Positions 14,530 through 21,963 of a stretch of DNA of 27,466 nucleotides are shown piece after piece. The translations under genes were made by a program, and so were the position numbers. Source of the DNA: JASFHF01 sp050123335 (lineage in GTDB: Bacteria; Pseudomonadota; Gammaproteobacteria; UBA12402). The stretch's first letter is position 1. Each line of letters opens with the position of its first letter. Location of the stretch: assembly GCA_050123335.1 (NCBI GenBank), contig JASFHH010000022.1:1-27466 (forward strand), written 5' to 3'. The notes under the pieces were generated by a model. The model made no database searches and had not been told where the DNA came from. It saw only the letters and a list, made by a program, of their open reading frames with translations.

Positions 14530-15378
14530 ATGAAAACTGAGCAAATTCAAAACGCTGATGTCGTAAGCGACGCAACCGGCAGACAATATCATATTGCCCT
14601 AGCCCCCGGCGAATTAGCTGAATATATTATCTTAGTTGGCGAAGCTAAACGCGCTGAAAAAGCAGCTGCTTTATTAGATAATATTACCGTTGAACAACAT
14701 AATCGCGAATATCGAACTTTCACCGGCGAATACAAAGGAACACCTATTTCAGTAATGTCCACCGGCATGGGTCCTGGATGTATTGAAATCGGTATGATTG
14801 AAGTATTTCATGTGACCAAAAACCCTACATTTATTCGTGTGGGCACTTGCGGCAGCTTACAAGAGCAAATCAACCTTGGAGATATGATAATCTCCAGCGG
14901 CGCAGTTCGTTTAGAAGACACATCAACTTATTTCGTACACGAAGGTTATCCAGCTATTGCCCATCACGAAGTCATCATGGCTTTAATGATGGCTGCAGAA
15001 CAACAAAAAATCCCATATCATGTCGGCTTAACTGCTACAGCTTCAGGATTCTATGGCGCTCAAGGACGCAAGATCCCTGGAATTCATGTGAAAAACCCTG
15101 ATTTACCAGATCAAATGGCAGCCATGAATGTATATAACTTTGAGATGGAATCATCAACCATCTTCAACCTTGCCAATATGAAAGGTTTCCGTGCTTCTAC
15201 TATTTGCGAAGCCGTAGCCAATCGACCCAAAGGCACGTTTATTGATCCTGAACTAAAAGCAGCCCGCGAGATAGAAGCACTAATTATCGGCTTTGAAGCT
15301 TTCAGAATGATTGAACAAATGGATAAAGTTAAAGCTGCAAAAAATAAAACTCACTGGCTGCCGGAAACTATAGCGTAA
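14530..15378 (+). CDS. udp: nucleoside phosphorylase, probably uridine phosphorylase
   Basis: A PNP/UDP phosphorylase-1 family enzyme that splits a nucleoside with phosphate in the cytoplasm. The 282-residue protein has the phosphate-loop region ILVGEAKRAEK (usually GDPxR, so slightly divergent), STGMGPGCIEIGMIE, FIRVGTCGSLQ (R103) and the nucleoside-binding NFEMESST (residues 203-210). The RVGTCG and FEMES combination fits uridine phosphorylase better than the purine enzymes, but substrate cannot be fixed from sequence by eye. The start is at 14530 because GGGAG lies 8 bases before it; an ATG five codons upstream overlaps that site. It is longer than E. coli Udp (253), with extra residues at both ends. 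An extended -10 promoter lies just upstream and a REP hairpin just downstream. Confidence 0.88.
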   Translation: MKTEQIQNADVVSDATGRQYHIALAPGELAEYIILVGEAKRAEKAAALLDNITVEQHNREYRTFTGEYKGTPISVMSTGMGPGCIEIGMIEVFHVTKNPTFIRVGTCGSLQEQINLGDMIISSGAVRLEDTSTYFVHEGYPAIAHHEVIMALMMAAEQQKIPYHVGLTATASGFYGAQGRKIPGIHVKNPDLPDQMAAMNVYNFEMESSTIFNLANMKGFRASTICEAVANRPKGTFIDPELKAAREIEALIIGFEAFRMIEQMDKVKAAKNKTHWLPETIA

Positions 15379-15387
15379 TAGCTATCC

Positions 15388-15424
15388 GTCATTCCGCGGC
15401 TCAGCTGGCTGACCGCGGGATGAC
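15388..15424. repeat. REP-type hairpin after the uridine-phosphorylase-like gene
   Basis: GTCATTCCGCGG pairs with CCGCGGGATGAC around a short self-complementary centre (CAGCTGGCTG). It lies between convergent genes and probably serves as a transcription terminator or mRNA end for one or both. Confidence 0.8.
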
Positions 15425-15432
15425 AAAACTTA

Positions 15433-15618
15433 CTACATCCTAATAAAAAGCACACACAGATAAATAAATACGATTAAAATCAGCGCTAAAATTCCCATGG
15501 TAAAAAAACTACGATTTAGATTTTTAGCAGAAAATGCATTGTAATTTAACTTGAAATAACGAATGATCCACCATATGAAAAAAGCCGCCAAAAGCAAAAC
15601 AAGAATTTTAGCTAACAT
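15433..15618 (-). CDS. small two-helix membrane protein, function unknown
   Basis: A 61-residue protein with two hydrophobic segments (ILVLLLAAFFIWWII near residues 4-18 and MGILALILIVFIYLCVLFI near 41-59) joined by a polar link, KLNYNAFSAKNLNRSFF. The start at 15618 is chosen because GGAGG lies 5 bases upstream; an ATG four codons earlier overlaps that site. It lies directly downstream of the tRNA-Leu gene on the same strand, after a 28-bp-arm hairpin. No named family is recognised, but the clean ribosome-binding site and helix pattern make it likely real. Confidence 0.72.
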   Translation of the reverse strand: MLAKILVLLLAAFFIWWIIRYFKLNYNAFSAKNLNRSFFTMGILALILIVFIYLCVLFIRM

Positions 15619-15631
15619 CAAAACCTCCATA

Positions 15632-15695
15632 GGGTGTCAAGTCTAGACTTGAGACTTGAAGCCCATGTCAAGTCTCAAGTCTAGACTTGACACCC
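15632..15695. repeat. perfect 28-bp inverted repeat next to tRNA-Leu
   Basis: 15632-15659 and 15668-15695 are perfectly complementary with an 8-base loop. Each arm contains the self-palindromic 16-mer TCAAGTCTAGACTTGA (15637-15652 and 15675-15690). It begins 4 bp past the tRNA 3' end and could end or help process the tRNA transcript, or be a small mobile palindrome. Confidence 0.9.
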
Positions 15696-15699
15696 ACGA

Positions 15700-15784
15700 T
15701 GGTGCCGAAGGTCGGACTCGAACCGACACGGCTTTCGCCACCACCCCCTCAAGATGGCGTGTCTACCAGTTTCACCACTTCGGC
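15700..15784 (-). tRNA. leuU: tRNA-Leu(GAG)
   Basis: On the minus strand a full cloverleaf can be drawn. The acceptor stem GCCGAAG pairs with CTTCGGC. The D arm contains AACTGGTAGAC. The anticodon stem CCATC/GGTGG encloses loop TTGAGGG with anticodon GAG. A long variable arm follows (GGC GAAA GCC type), as expected for leucine, then a T arm with GGTTCGAGTCC and an encoded CCA. It lies 26 bp downstream of secG, the common gammaproteobacterial secG-tRNA-Leu arrangement. Confidence 0.96.
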
Positions 15785-15810
15785 GTTCGGAAAAAAACAA
15801 TGTACTTTAT

Positions 15811-16176
15811 TTACCGCTTACCTTTTTTCCTGGCATTTTTTTTAATCACGACTTTAGATTTGACTTTTACAGCTGGTTTTTTGTTAGTACTTTGTGATAT
15901 CTGCTTAACCTGGCTCAATAAACCTTGTGATGGGCTCTCCTTGGCACGATGTGCTGCAAGATAAGTTAACCAAATGCTAGTAGCAAAAAACAAAGCAGCA
16001 AATAGTAAAGTAAGCTTCATTAAAAAACCAATAGAACCGCGACTACCAAAGACGGTTTGTGAGGCGCCACTACCAAAAGCAGCACCCATACTGGCTCCTT
16101 TACCCTTTTGTAACAATACGAGGCCAATTAAAGCCACTGCAAATACAACATGAAAAATTAGAATAACTTGTTCCAT
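15811..16176 (-). CDS. secG: preprotein translocase subunit SecG
   Basis: SecG is the small membrane partner of SecYE in the Sec export channel. The 121-residue protein has the usual two membrane segments (residues ~3-22 and ~52-74), joined by the family's glycine-rich loop VLLQKGKGASMGAAFGSGASQTVFGSRGS. The C-terminal ~40 residues are basic and low-complexity (VKSKVVIKKNARKKGKR), with no counterpart of note. tRNA-Leu follows directly, matching the common arrangement. tpiA, often upstream of secG, is missing and an orphan operon sits there instead, suggesting rearrangement at this point. Confidence 0.95.
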   Translation of the reverse strand: MEQVILIFHVVFAVALIGLVLLQKGKGASMGAAFGSGASQTVFGSRGSIGFLMKLTLLFAALFFATSIWLTYLAAHRAKESPSQGLLSQVKQISQSTNKKPAVKVKSKVVIKKNARKKGKR

Positions 16177-16293
16177 GACCAGCCTATTTTATATTGACAA
16201 TTAAAAAGCCTCACCTTACACAATTTCTTAATTGTTGGCAAGTCATCTTTTTGCACAAGTCTGATGCTATAAGAAATGCGATATTATTAATTA

Positions 16294-17538
16294 TTAATGC
16301 CCTGAGGAGACAGTAGGATTATTAACATAATCCGGCATCGTAATTTGAGCCATCGATGAGTGTTTTTGCTTAAGCGTCAATTCTTGACCGCCTGAAATCC
16401 GCACTTTCTCCTTGTCCCAAATATATTCTTGTAACTTCGGAGTAATCCTCACCTTTACGCGCGCTTTTCTTAACTCACTTCTACTAATAAAATCTTCTTG
16501 CTTCTTTGTTTTCGGATTAAAACGCGTTTTAAAACCTCCTTTCTTAAGATTTCTTATATAAATTCTTACCAATCTATATTTATCTTTCTCCGGCAAATCT
16601 GTTTTTTCTAAATTCAACTTTACATTACGTTTAGCCAATTCTTCACATATATTAAATAAATCTCTTTTATCCCTAAAATCAAATTTCATATAACAACCTT
16701 TGTTAATTTCGTCCTTAAAATAATCACAAAATTGATCAACAACTATATGTAACTTAACACCTTTTATTCTAGTCGCAAAATTACGATCAAATTCAAAAAC
16801 TTTTTGACCATGCTTATCCACAGTTTGCCTAACCATTAATGGCTCTTTACCGCCCATAAACGGTACAAGAAATGCAAAATCGCCGGTACGAACAGCCTCA
16901 ATTGGATTCGCAATCTTAAATATATTAGCTTTTCCATGACGCATGGTCACTGGCTTCCACGCATCTCTTATTTTCATACACTTTATATAATTACGAGTTT
17001 TTCTACAAAACTGGTACATCAGCGCTATAGCTGCTGCAACTTGTTTTCTATACTCAGATTCTTTCAAATTCTTTAAATCAAAAAATCGCTTAAGTATAAG
17101 CTGAGCTTTTCGCTTCGAAGCAAAGTCTTCGCTAAACTTATAAATTTTTTTCTCAAACTTTCTAACTTCTTTTTCCACTTCCTTTAATTCTTCAATAGAA
17201 TTATATTGTTTCAAACTCTCACCAATACCCTTAAAAACTTTAATAACGTGTTTAATATCAAACTGCTGGCCTTTTTTTGCATTATCTCTAGCATTCTGTT
17301 TGGCGTTTTCCAAATCCTGCTGTAGACGAATAACTTTTCCGTGGTTATGATTATGACCAAGCATTATCTCTTTGCGTGCTTCGTTAAGCTCTCTCTCGAG
17401 CTCCTCGATTCTGCTGTTATCTTTCTTGCTAAATACATATCTAGCATTTTGAAGCATACCGATGTTCTTCAAATCTGTCTTTACATTCCTAACGTTCTCT
17501 TCAAATTGTTTTTGATAATGCTTATATTTTGAACCCAT
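16294..17538 (-). CDS. orphan coiled-coil protein, second gene of a two-gene operon
   Basis: A 414-residue lysine-rich protein with no signal peptide or membrane segment. Residues ~40-95 and ~110-140 look like coiled coils (NSRIEELERELNEARKEI, EELKEVEKEVRKFEKKIYKF), separated by an HNHNHGK stretch. Residues ~200-300 form a mixed alpha/beta region with repeated hydrophobic strands (VKLHIVVDQF, GCYMKFDFRDKRDLFNICEELAKR in two parts), reminiscent of beta-alpha-beta units in relaxase-associated proteins. The C-terminus is basic. The ATG has GAGGTAAT just upstream, and the gap to the upstream gene is only 16 bp, so the two are probably made together. I recognise no family. It could be an effector, a remnant of a conjugative element, or a nucleic-acid-binding protein. 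Confidence 0.75.
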   Translation of the reverse strand: MGSKYKHYQKQFEENVRNVKTDLKNIGMLQNARYVFSKKDNSRIEELERELNEARKEIMLGHNHNHGKVIRLQQDLENAKQNARDNAKKGQQFDIKHVIKVFKGIGESLKQYNSIEELKEVEKEVRKFEKKIYKFSEDFASKRKAQLILKRFFDLKNLKESEYRKQVAAAIALMYQFCRKTRNYIKCMKIRDAWKPVTMRHGKANIFKIANPIEAVRTGDFAFLVPFMGGKEPLMVRQTVDKHGQKVFEFDRNFATRIKGVKLHIVVDQFCDYFKDEINKGCYMKFDFRDKRDLFNICEELAKRNVKLNLEKTDLPEKDKYRLVRIYIRNLKKGGFKTRFNPKTKKQEDFISRSELRKARVKVRITPKLQEYIWDKEKVRISGGQELTLKQKHSSMAQITMPDYVNNPTVSSGH

Positions 17539-17554
17539 AATATTACCTCGTTAA

Positions 17555-18388
17555 TTAAATCTGTTGTTGCGGTGAACTCAACGCCAAAACTTCTGTATCA
17601 AACAAAGACGGCTCGTAATTATATACTTTAATCGGATTGCTTGGCGTTGCTTTGTTAAGATGCTGTACTTCAACCCAGGCAGCCGTCACCATTTTGTCAT
17701 AACCTGCTAACTCAATATTCCAATTACGCCGCTTAATTTCACGAATCATTGCTTTAGCGGTCTGAATTGCATCCTTCAAACCACGATTAGGGTCGTACAA
17801 ATCACTAGGCGAAGTAACTATCGCACTACTAAAATCATAAACTTTAAATAATTTGCTGGCGTGCGGAATATCAATTAACGCACCTTTAGTTGCCGGAGTT
17901 AAATCATCCGCATTCCAAATAATCAAAGTAGCGAAACGCCCTAACATATAATAAATATCTAAAGGGGTTATTTCGCGAGTTAATAATTGCTCTATATCTG
18001 GAAGTGCCAACCCTTCCGCAAAATTCTGCCAATAACTTTTAAAATCGTTGTAATCTATTTTTCCTGCTGCTGCGTAAATTGTAAGTTTAAAATGCATTAC
18101 CAGAGGAGCAACTTTAGGATTAAAAGCAACTACAGTAATCTCATAAGGTAAAGGTCTTGCAGTACCTGCTTGAGGAATACCACTTAAAATTCCATCAGCG
18201 CTAAAATTAATCCCAGCCGGCAAAGAACCTCCACCAACTAGCTCAACAGTAAACCGCAACGCTTCACCTGTTGGATTATTAATATAATCATTCAAATCAA
18301 CGGCTGTAACTTCTGATCCTTCATTAACAACCATGGATGGTAGCGCTTCTTTTAGCTCTAACCCTTGCATTTCATTATTTTCTACCAT
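17555..18388 (-). CDS. putative Ig-fold (He_PIG) protein with LPD7-like C-terminal half
   Basis: A 277-residue protein without a signal peptide. Residues ~20-105 resemble a putative Ig (He_PIG, cadherin-like) domain, with the hallmark SLPAGINFSADGILSGIPQ near the middle followed by PYEITVVAFNP and FKLTIY strands. Such domains are normally extracellular, so the missing leader is odd. The last ~75 residues, DAIQTAKAMIREIKRRNWNI to VYNYEPS, resemble the pattern 'helix, rxW-x-I-e-l-x-G, helix ending aAWvE, V-x-x-YePS' found in the LPD7 domains of relaxase-linked polyvalent proteins. That match is from memory of the pattern and is only suggestive. It is the first gene of the operon with the coiled-coil gene and has a promoter with an inverted repeat upstream. 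Confidence 0.78.
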   Translation of the reverse strand: MVENNEMQGLELKEALPSMVVNEGSEVTAVDLNDYINNPTGEALRFTVELVGGGSLPAGINFSADGILSGIPQAGTARPLPYEITVVAFNPKVAPLVMHFKLTIYAAAGKIDYNDFKSYWQNFAEGLALPDIEQLLTREITPLDIYYMLGRFATLIIWNADDLTPATKGALIDIPHASKLFKVYDFSSAIVTSPSDLYDPNRGLKDAIQTAKAMIREIKRRNWNIELAGYDKMVTAAWVEVQHLNKATPSNPIKVYNYEPSLFDTEVLALSSPQQQI

Positions 18389-18414
18389 AAAACAGCTCTC
18401 TCTTCTGCATGGAA

Positions 18415-18433
18415 CTATACGAATTAAGTATAG
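18415..18433 (-). promoter_or_regulatory. possible promoter with overlapping inverted repeat for the orphan operon
   Basis: On the minus strand a -10-like TATACT (18432-18427) lies inside the inverted repeat CTATAC-N7-GTATAG. The overlap suggests an operator. The -35 region is poor, so a repressor or activator site is as likely as a plain promoter. Confidence 0.4.
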
Positions 18434-18490
18434 CCCATTTAATTATCTAACGCATACGAAATTGGCAGAAAATTTGAATGGATTTGGACG

Positions 18491-18555
18491 GGACGGAGCT
18501 TTACATAATTACAAGTGCCTTGCTTGTTGCTTTGTAATCATGTAAAGCTCCGTCC
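18491..18555. repeat. family B short-form palindrome
   Basis: 18491-18514 (GGACGGAGCTTTACAT and onward) pairs with 18532-18555 with one mismatch in 24. Organisation is the same as at 13149-13214: outer arms without the inner GC-rich palindrome. Confidence 0.9.
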
Positions 18556-18578
18556 TTCAAAGAACTTAGTTTATTACC

Positions 18579-18657
18579 TTGTAATAAGTAAAGACCCGGC
18601 CTCTGCAAAAACATCATTAAATCAAACAGTTAGTTTGTAATAAGTAAAGACGTGGCC
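18579..18657. repeat. two direct half-arms of the family B inner palindrome
   Basis: TTGTAATAAGTAAAGACCCG and onward (18579-18601) recurs at 18635-18657 with two changes. Both match one arm of the inner palindrome of the long form at 11771-11793. The second ends next to the stop of the cupin gene. These look like decayed or rearranged remnants. Confidence 0.75.
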
Positions 18658-18660
18658 CCT

Positions 18661-19026
18661 TTATCGATTATAAACGTCATCAAGACGCTCAATATCATCT
18701 TCACCCAGATATGAACCGACCTGAACTTCAATAATAGCAGCAGGTTGATCGGTAAAATTCTCCAAACGATGAATGGTCGTAACTGGAATAAAAACCCCTT
18801 GATTTACAACGAGTTGCTCGGTTTTTGAGCCTACTGTGACTGTTGGTTTACCTTTAATTACCACCCAATGCTCAGCACGCTTAAAGTGCTTCTGCAGTGA
18901 TAAACGACCCCCTGGCTTAACCTCAATGATTTTAACCTGATATCCATCACCAATATCCAAAGTTTTATAGGTACCCCACGGTCTCTCATACACCTTGCCG
19001 ATTTCGTTTAAAACTTGTGCGTTCAT
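18661..19026 (-). CDS. cupin protein of the mannose-6-phosphate isomerase type II kind
   Basis: A 121-residue single cupin domain resembling the C-terminal isomerase domain of ManC-type bifunctional enzymes. It starts ERPWGTYKTLDIGDGYQVK, has the metal-binding region GGRLSLQKHFKRAEHWVVIKG and the second motif FIPVTTIHRLEN. Such stand-alone domains are annotated as phosphomannose isomerase-like and could interconvert mannose-6-phosphate and fructose-6-phosphate. The start at 19026 has GGAGAAG 5 bases upstream. A longer in-frame start would overlap the upstream kinase gene and lacks such a site. It is the last gene of a three-gene sugar operon. Confidence 0.88.
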   Translation of the reverse strand: MNAQVLNEIGKVYERPWGTYKTLDIGDGYQVKIIEVKPGGRLSLQKHFKRAEHWVVIKGKPTVTVGSKTEQLVVNQGVFIPVTTIHRLENFTDQPAAIIEVQVGSYLGEDDIERLDDVYNR

Positions 19027-19054
19027 GTAACTTCTCCATAAATTACGACATAGA

Positions 19055-19972
19055 TCACGACGATGCAATCAAACTATTTTTAAATTCCTTCTCAGCCAGC
19101 GCAATTGCTCCGCAAATACCTGCATCACCCCCTAAACCAGGCAGTACAATATATTCTTCAATGTCCTCTAAAATTGCAGAATGATTAATATAACCATTCA
19201 GCAAAGCTATCACTTTGGGGTGTATTTTCGATAAAAGATTTGGCTGCTTCATCACTCCACCACCAATGATAATTTTTTGTGGTGATAACACCAAAATACA
19301 ATTAGTCAATGCAGCTGCCAGATAATCCGCTTCCAACTCCCATCCTTCATGATCAGCCGGCAAATCCAAAGCTTCTGCCACCTTCCAGCGCTTCATCATT
19401 GCAGGACCAGTAGCCAAACCCTCAAGACAATCTCCATGAAAAGGGCAGACTCCTTCAAATGGATCCTTATCTTTATCATGTGGAATTCGCATATGTCCCA
19501 TTTCCGGGTGAATCAGCCCATGAATCATTTTACCGCTAACCATACCGCCAGCACCGATTCCCGTTCCAACCGTCATATAAATAAAAGTATTTAAGCCTTG
19601 CGCCTCACCCCAGCGATATTCACCTAGCGCAGCTCCATTAACATCTGTATCAAAACCAACCGGCACACCAAAAGCATCTTTAACTGCACCCAGAATGTTG
19701 TAATTTGTCCAAGCCAACTTAGGCGTTGAAGTAATATGCCCAAAATGAGGTGATATAGGATCAGGATCAACTGGACCAAATGAAGCTATACCAACTGCTG
19801 ATAATGGAGTATTAAAATGAATATCTTTAAAATATTTAATCACTTGCGGAATAGTCTCTTCAGGTGTAGTCGTAGGAATTGTAACTCTTTTGTCAATTTT
19901 CCCTGAAGCTGTTCCTACCGCACAAACAAATTTGGTGCCGCCTGCTTCAATACCGCCAAATAATTCTACCAC
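19055..19972 (-). CDS. ROK family sugar kinase, fructokinase-like
   Basis: A 305-residue ROK kinase. The N-terminus GGIEAGGTKFVCAVG is the phosphate loop typical of bacterial fructokinases. TVGTGIGAGG and the zinc-type segment IHPEMGHMRI ... CPFHGDCLEGLATGPA follow, with the His-Cys-His-Cys arrangement of ROK proteins. IIIGGGVM and the end GLGGDAGICGAIALA are also typical. It most likely phosphorylates fructose (or mannose) at O6 or a related hexose position. The start is taken as GTG at 19972 because GAGGAG lies 7 bases upstream. A TTG seven codons earlier, near the transporter stop, is a weaker choice. The gene follows the transporter by 13 bp and the cupin gene follows, so the set suggests hexose uptake, phosphorylation and isomerisation. 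Confidence 0.92.
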   Translation of the reverse strand: MVELFGGIEAGGTKFVCAVGTASGKIDKRVTIPTTTPEETIPQVIKYFKDIHFNTPLSAVGIASFGPVDPDPISPHFGHITSTPKLAWTNYNILGAVKDAFGVPVGFDTDVNGAALGEYRWGEAQGLNTFIYMTVGTGIGAGGMVSGKMIHGLIHPEMGHMRIPHDKDKDPFEGVCPFHGDCLEGLATGPAMMKRWKVAEALDLPADHEGWELEADYLAAALTNCILVLSPQKIIIGGGVMKQPNLLSKIHPKVIALLNGYINHSAILEDIEEYIVLPGLGGDAGICGAIALAEKEFKNSLIASS

Positions 19973-19985
19973 TTTTTTTCTCCTC

Positions 19986-21023
19986 TTAACCAATATGCAA
20001 TGTTGAGGTATCGCCCAAAAGAATCACTGAAACTATCAACAATGACAACCCAACCCATAAAATATTTCTAATTCTTGGCAAACAATTTTCCCACTCACGA
20101 TGCCGCCAACCAATAAAATTTGAAGTCAAAATAACTAAAACCATAAACATCGGCCAACCAATTACTGGTCCTAAAGAACCAATAAGCTGTGACGCACGGC
20201 TATAAAAAATTAACGAACCAAACCAGCATAAGCCCATAATAATCGAAAATAAATAATATTTTCCGGTATTTTTTCGCAAATAATTTTGAAAAGAGTTATT
20301 TCTATAATGCAAATACAGCATGTATCCAGCATACGGTATAAAACTAAAAAACAAAAATCCCGGCCACATAATAACCGACGCGCCTAAAGTCGAAGCACCC
20401 ATATTTAATGCGGTCTGTTGCATTTGCGATGTTAACGAAAACGAAAAATTCTGCCCAGCAGAAAACAATCCAGCAGTAATCGCCAATAAAACCCCAAAAT
20501 AATAAAATTTTCGCATATGAAATTTTTCTACTTGTTGTTCTTCTGTGTTTTTATTACGATGATGCAACTCACCTGCATAAGTTGCAACACACAAACCAAT
20601 TACTGCTAAAACAGCACCGAAAATCGTTAAAATACCAAAAGGAGTAAAAACCTGATCACTATGCTGAATAATTAAAGGCAACAAAAAACCTAAACCAATA
20701 CTTAATCCAATACAAATCACAAATGTAATTCCAATACCAATCATGCTCATTGCAAACGCAAAACCAATTTGGCCGGCACCAAATAAAACTCCGCCAAGAA
20801 TCATAACTAAAACATATCTCCATGGCGTTGCCGCATAAATTTGTATCACATTCGGAGTTAAAACGAAAATAGTAATCCAAGGCAACAATATAAATGCCCA
20901 AACCGCATAATGCAGCCAAATATTTTCAAAATTCCAATTAGTAACATGTTTAGTTGGCAACGCGAATGACCCATTAATAATGCCTGCCACTAAAATAAAG
21001 ATCAGCGCTAATATGATATGCAT
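19986..21023 (-). CDS. RhaT-like sugar permease
   Basis: A 345-residue membrane protein with about ten hydrophobic segments and the layout of the RhaT (L-rhamnose-proton symporter) family of the drug/metabolite transporter superfamily. Matching features are GIINGSFALPTKHVTNWNFENIW at the start, the FILLPW segment, the GVLFGAGQIGFAFAMSMIGIGI region and length almost equal to E. coli RhaT (344). No rhamnose catabolic genes are nearby. The next genes encode a fructokinase-like kinase and a mannose-6-phosphate isomerase-like cupin, so the substrate is probably another hexose. The ATG has GAGGGG 4 bases upstream. It is the first gene of the operon. Confidence 0.88.
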   Translation of the reverse strand: MHIILALIFILVAGIINGSFALPTKHVTNWNFENIWLHYAVWAFILLPWITIFVLTPNVIQIYAATPWRYVLVMILGGVLFGAGQIGFAFAMSMIGIGITFVICIGLSIGLGFLLPLIIQHSDQVFTPFGILTIFGAVLAVIGLCVATYAGELHHRNKNTEEQQVEKFHMRKFYYFGVLLAITAGLFSAGQNFSFSLTSQMQQTALNMGASTLGASVIMWPGFLFFSFIPYAGYMLYLHYRNNSFQNYLRKNTGKYYLFSIIMGLCWFGSLIFYSRASQLIGSLGPVIGWPMFMVLVILTSNFIGWRHREWENCLPRIRNILWVGLSLLIVSVILLGDTSTLHIG

Positions 21024-21066
21024 AAGCCCCTCATTACATACCCATCACGATCGAATTTTCCCTTCT

Positions 21067-21191
21067 GCAGCACGCCATCTTGCATTCATTATTGAACGTT
21101 CTTCACTCGCAAAAACTCGATGTAGAAACTGCTACACCTGCGTTTTTGCTCAATCAGAACGTCCAATTCTAAATGCAAGCTGACGCACTGC
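21067..21191. repeat. family C palindromic element, copy 2
   Basis: Arms 21067-21101 and 21157-21191 pair imperfectly over 35 bp (GCAGCACGCC... with ...GACGCACTGC). Inside, GCAAAAAC pairs with GTTTTTGC and a small GTAG/CTAC hairpin sits at the centre. The centre CTCGATGTAG ... CTACACCT is shared with 2065-2272, while the arms are different. Confidence 0.82.
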
Positions 21192-21245
21192 AAAACGGAA
21201 AACCCAATCGCAATGGGTATAAATTATATTTGAGAGGTGAATTAT

Positions 21246-21374
21246 ATGCTGATTGCCCACATTGCTCCAGCATTTCAATCTGTATTTCATGATTTTGTGC
21301 ATAAATTGACAAAAATAAGGACGAAATCGCCATATAAAAAGCAAAAATTTCTTGCATTCCTGGCGTTCACTTGA
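21246..21374 (+). CDS. possible 42-residue small protein upstream of trxA
   Basis: An ATG at 21246 follows AGAGGTGA with 5-base spacing, a good ribosome-binding site. The 42-codon frame ends in TGA at 21372-21374. The product is basic in its second half (HKLTKIRTKSPYKKQK) with hydrophobic patches at both ends. No family is recognised. Overlapping minus-strand frames have no comparable support. It could be a chance frame in the ~250-bp gap before trxA. Confidence 0.35.
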   Translation: MLIAHIAPAFQSVFHDFVHKLTKIRTKSPYKKQKFLAFLAFT

Positions 21375-21437
21375 AATAATTATGATAAATTATCGATTGT
21401 TATATTCATTTTCTTTTTTTAAGATTGGGGTAAAATT

Positions 21438-21764
21438 ATGAGTAAAAATGTCATGGCTGTCAGTCAAGCTAATTTTGACACGGAAGTGCTACAATCAAAT
21501 GTTCCCGTATTAGTCGATTTTTGGGCAGAATGGTGCGGCCCTTGTCGCATGCTATCCCCTGTATTAGATGAAGTTGCAGATGAATATAACGAAAAAGTGA
21601 AATTTGTTAAAGTAAACGTTGACGAAGATGCCGATCTTGCAAAAAAATATAGCGTAAGAGGCATTCCAACACTTATTTTACTAAAAAATGGTGAAATTGT
21701 TGCCTCAAAAGTAGGAATGTTATCCAAAACACAATTAACCGCTTTTTTGGATAGTAATATTTAA
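21438..21764 (+). CDS. trxA: thioredoxin
   Basis: A 108-residue thioredoxin, the general cytoplasmic disulfide reductant. The active site is W32-C33-G34-P35-C36 inside LVDFWAEWCGPCRMLSPVLDE. The buried aspartate is D27, and the cis-proline is P77 in GIPTLILLKNGE. Length is the normal size. A GGGG ribosome-binding site lies 7 bases before the ATG. rho follows on the same strand after 199 bp, as in many gammaproteobacteria. The gap contains a separate promoter for rho. Confidence 0.98.
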   Translation: MSKNVMAVSQANFDTEVLQSNVPVLVDFWAEWCGPCRMLSPVLDEVADEYNEKVKFVKVNVDEDADLAKKYSVRGIPTLILLKNGEIVASKVGMLSKTQLTAFLDSNI

Positions 21765-21831
21765 TTCGTATTTATTCAGCGTGTCAATCTTGAGGTTAAT
21801 GAGCATTCCTGGGAAAAGACTGAATAATTAC

Positions 21832-21863
21832 TTTGATTTTTTAAAAATTAATGCTATTATAAT
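21832..21863 (+). promoter_or_regulatory. probable rho promoter
   Basis: TTTGAT (21832-21837), 17 bases, then TATTAT (21855-21860), which overlaps a consensus TATAAT at 21858-21863. It faces rho, about 100 bp upstream, leaving a long AT-rich leader that could host Rho autoregulation as known in E. coli. Confidence 0.5.
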
Positions 21864-21963
21864 AATGCGCGCTATCGCGTGTACCCTTAAAATAAGTCTT
21901 AATTAAATTGGAATTACCGATTTGTTTTTTCTGTTTTTTAATTAACATAAGAGTCATAAAGAT

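Noticed and set aside
15656..15964. Plus-strand frame of 102 codons across tRNA-Leu and secG
   Set aside because: It runs through the tRNA and antisense to secG, both firmly identified; its product has no family features.
19055..19068. Upstream in-frame start for the cupin gene giving 135 residues (MHRRDL...)
   Set aside because: It overlaps the kinase gene and lacks a ribosome-binding site; the ATG at 19026 has GGAGAAG before it and matches the family start.
21150..21357. Two overlapping minus-strand frames of about 62-64 codons upstream of trxA
   Set aside because: They begin or end inside the palindromic element, overlap each other in different frames, and have no good translation starts.
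21772..21828. Terminator between trxA and rho (TTATTCAG/CTGAATAA)
   Set aside because: The arms are only 8 bp with a ~40-base loop and no T-run, so an intrinsic terminator is not supported.
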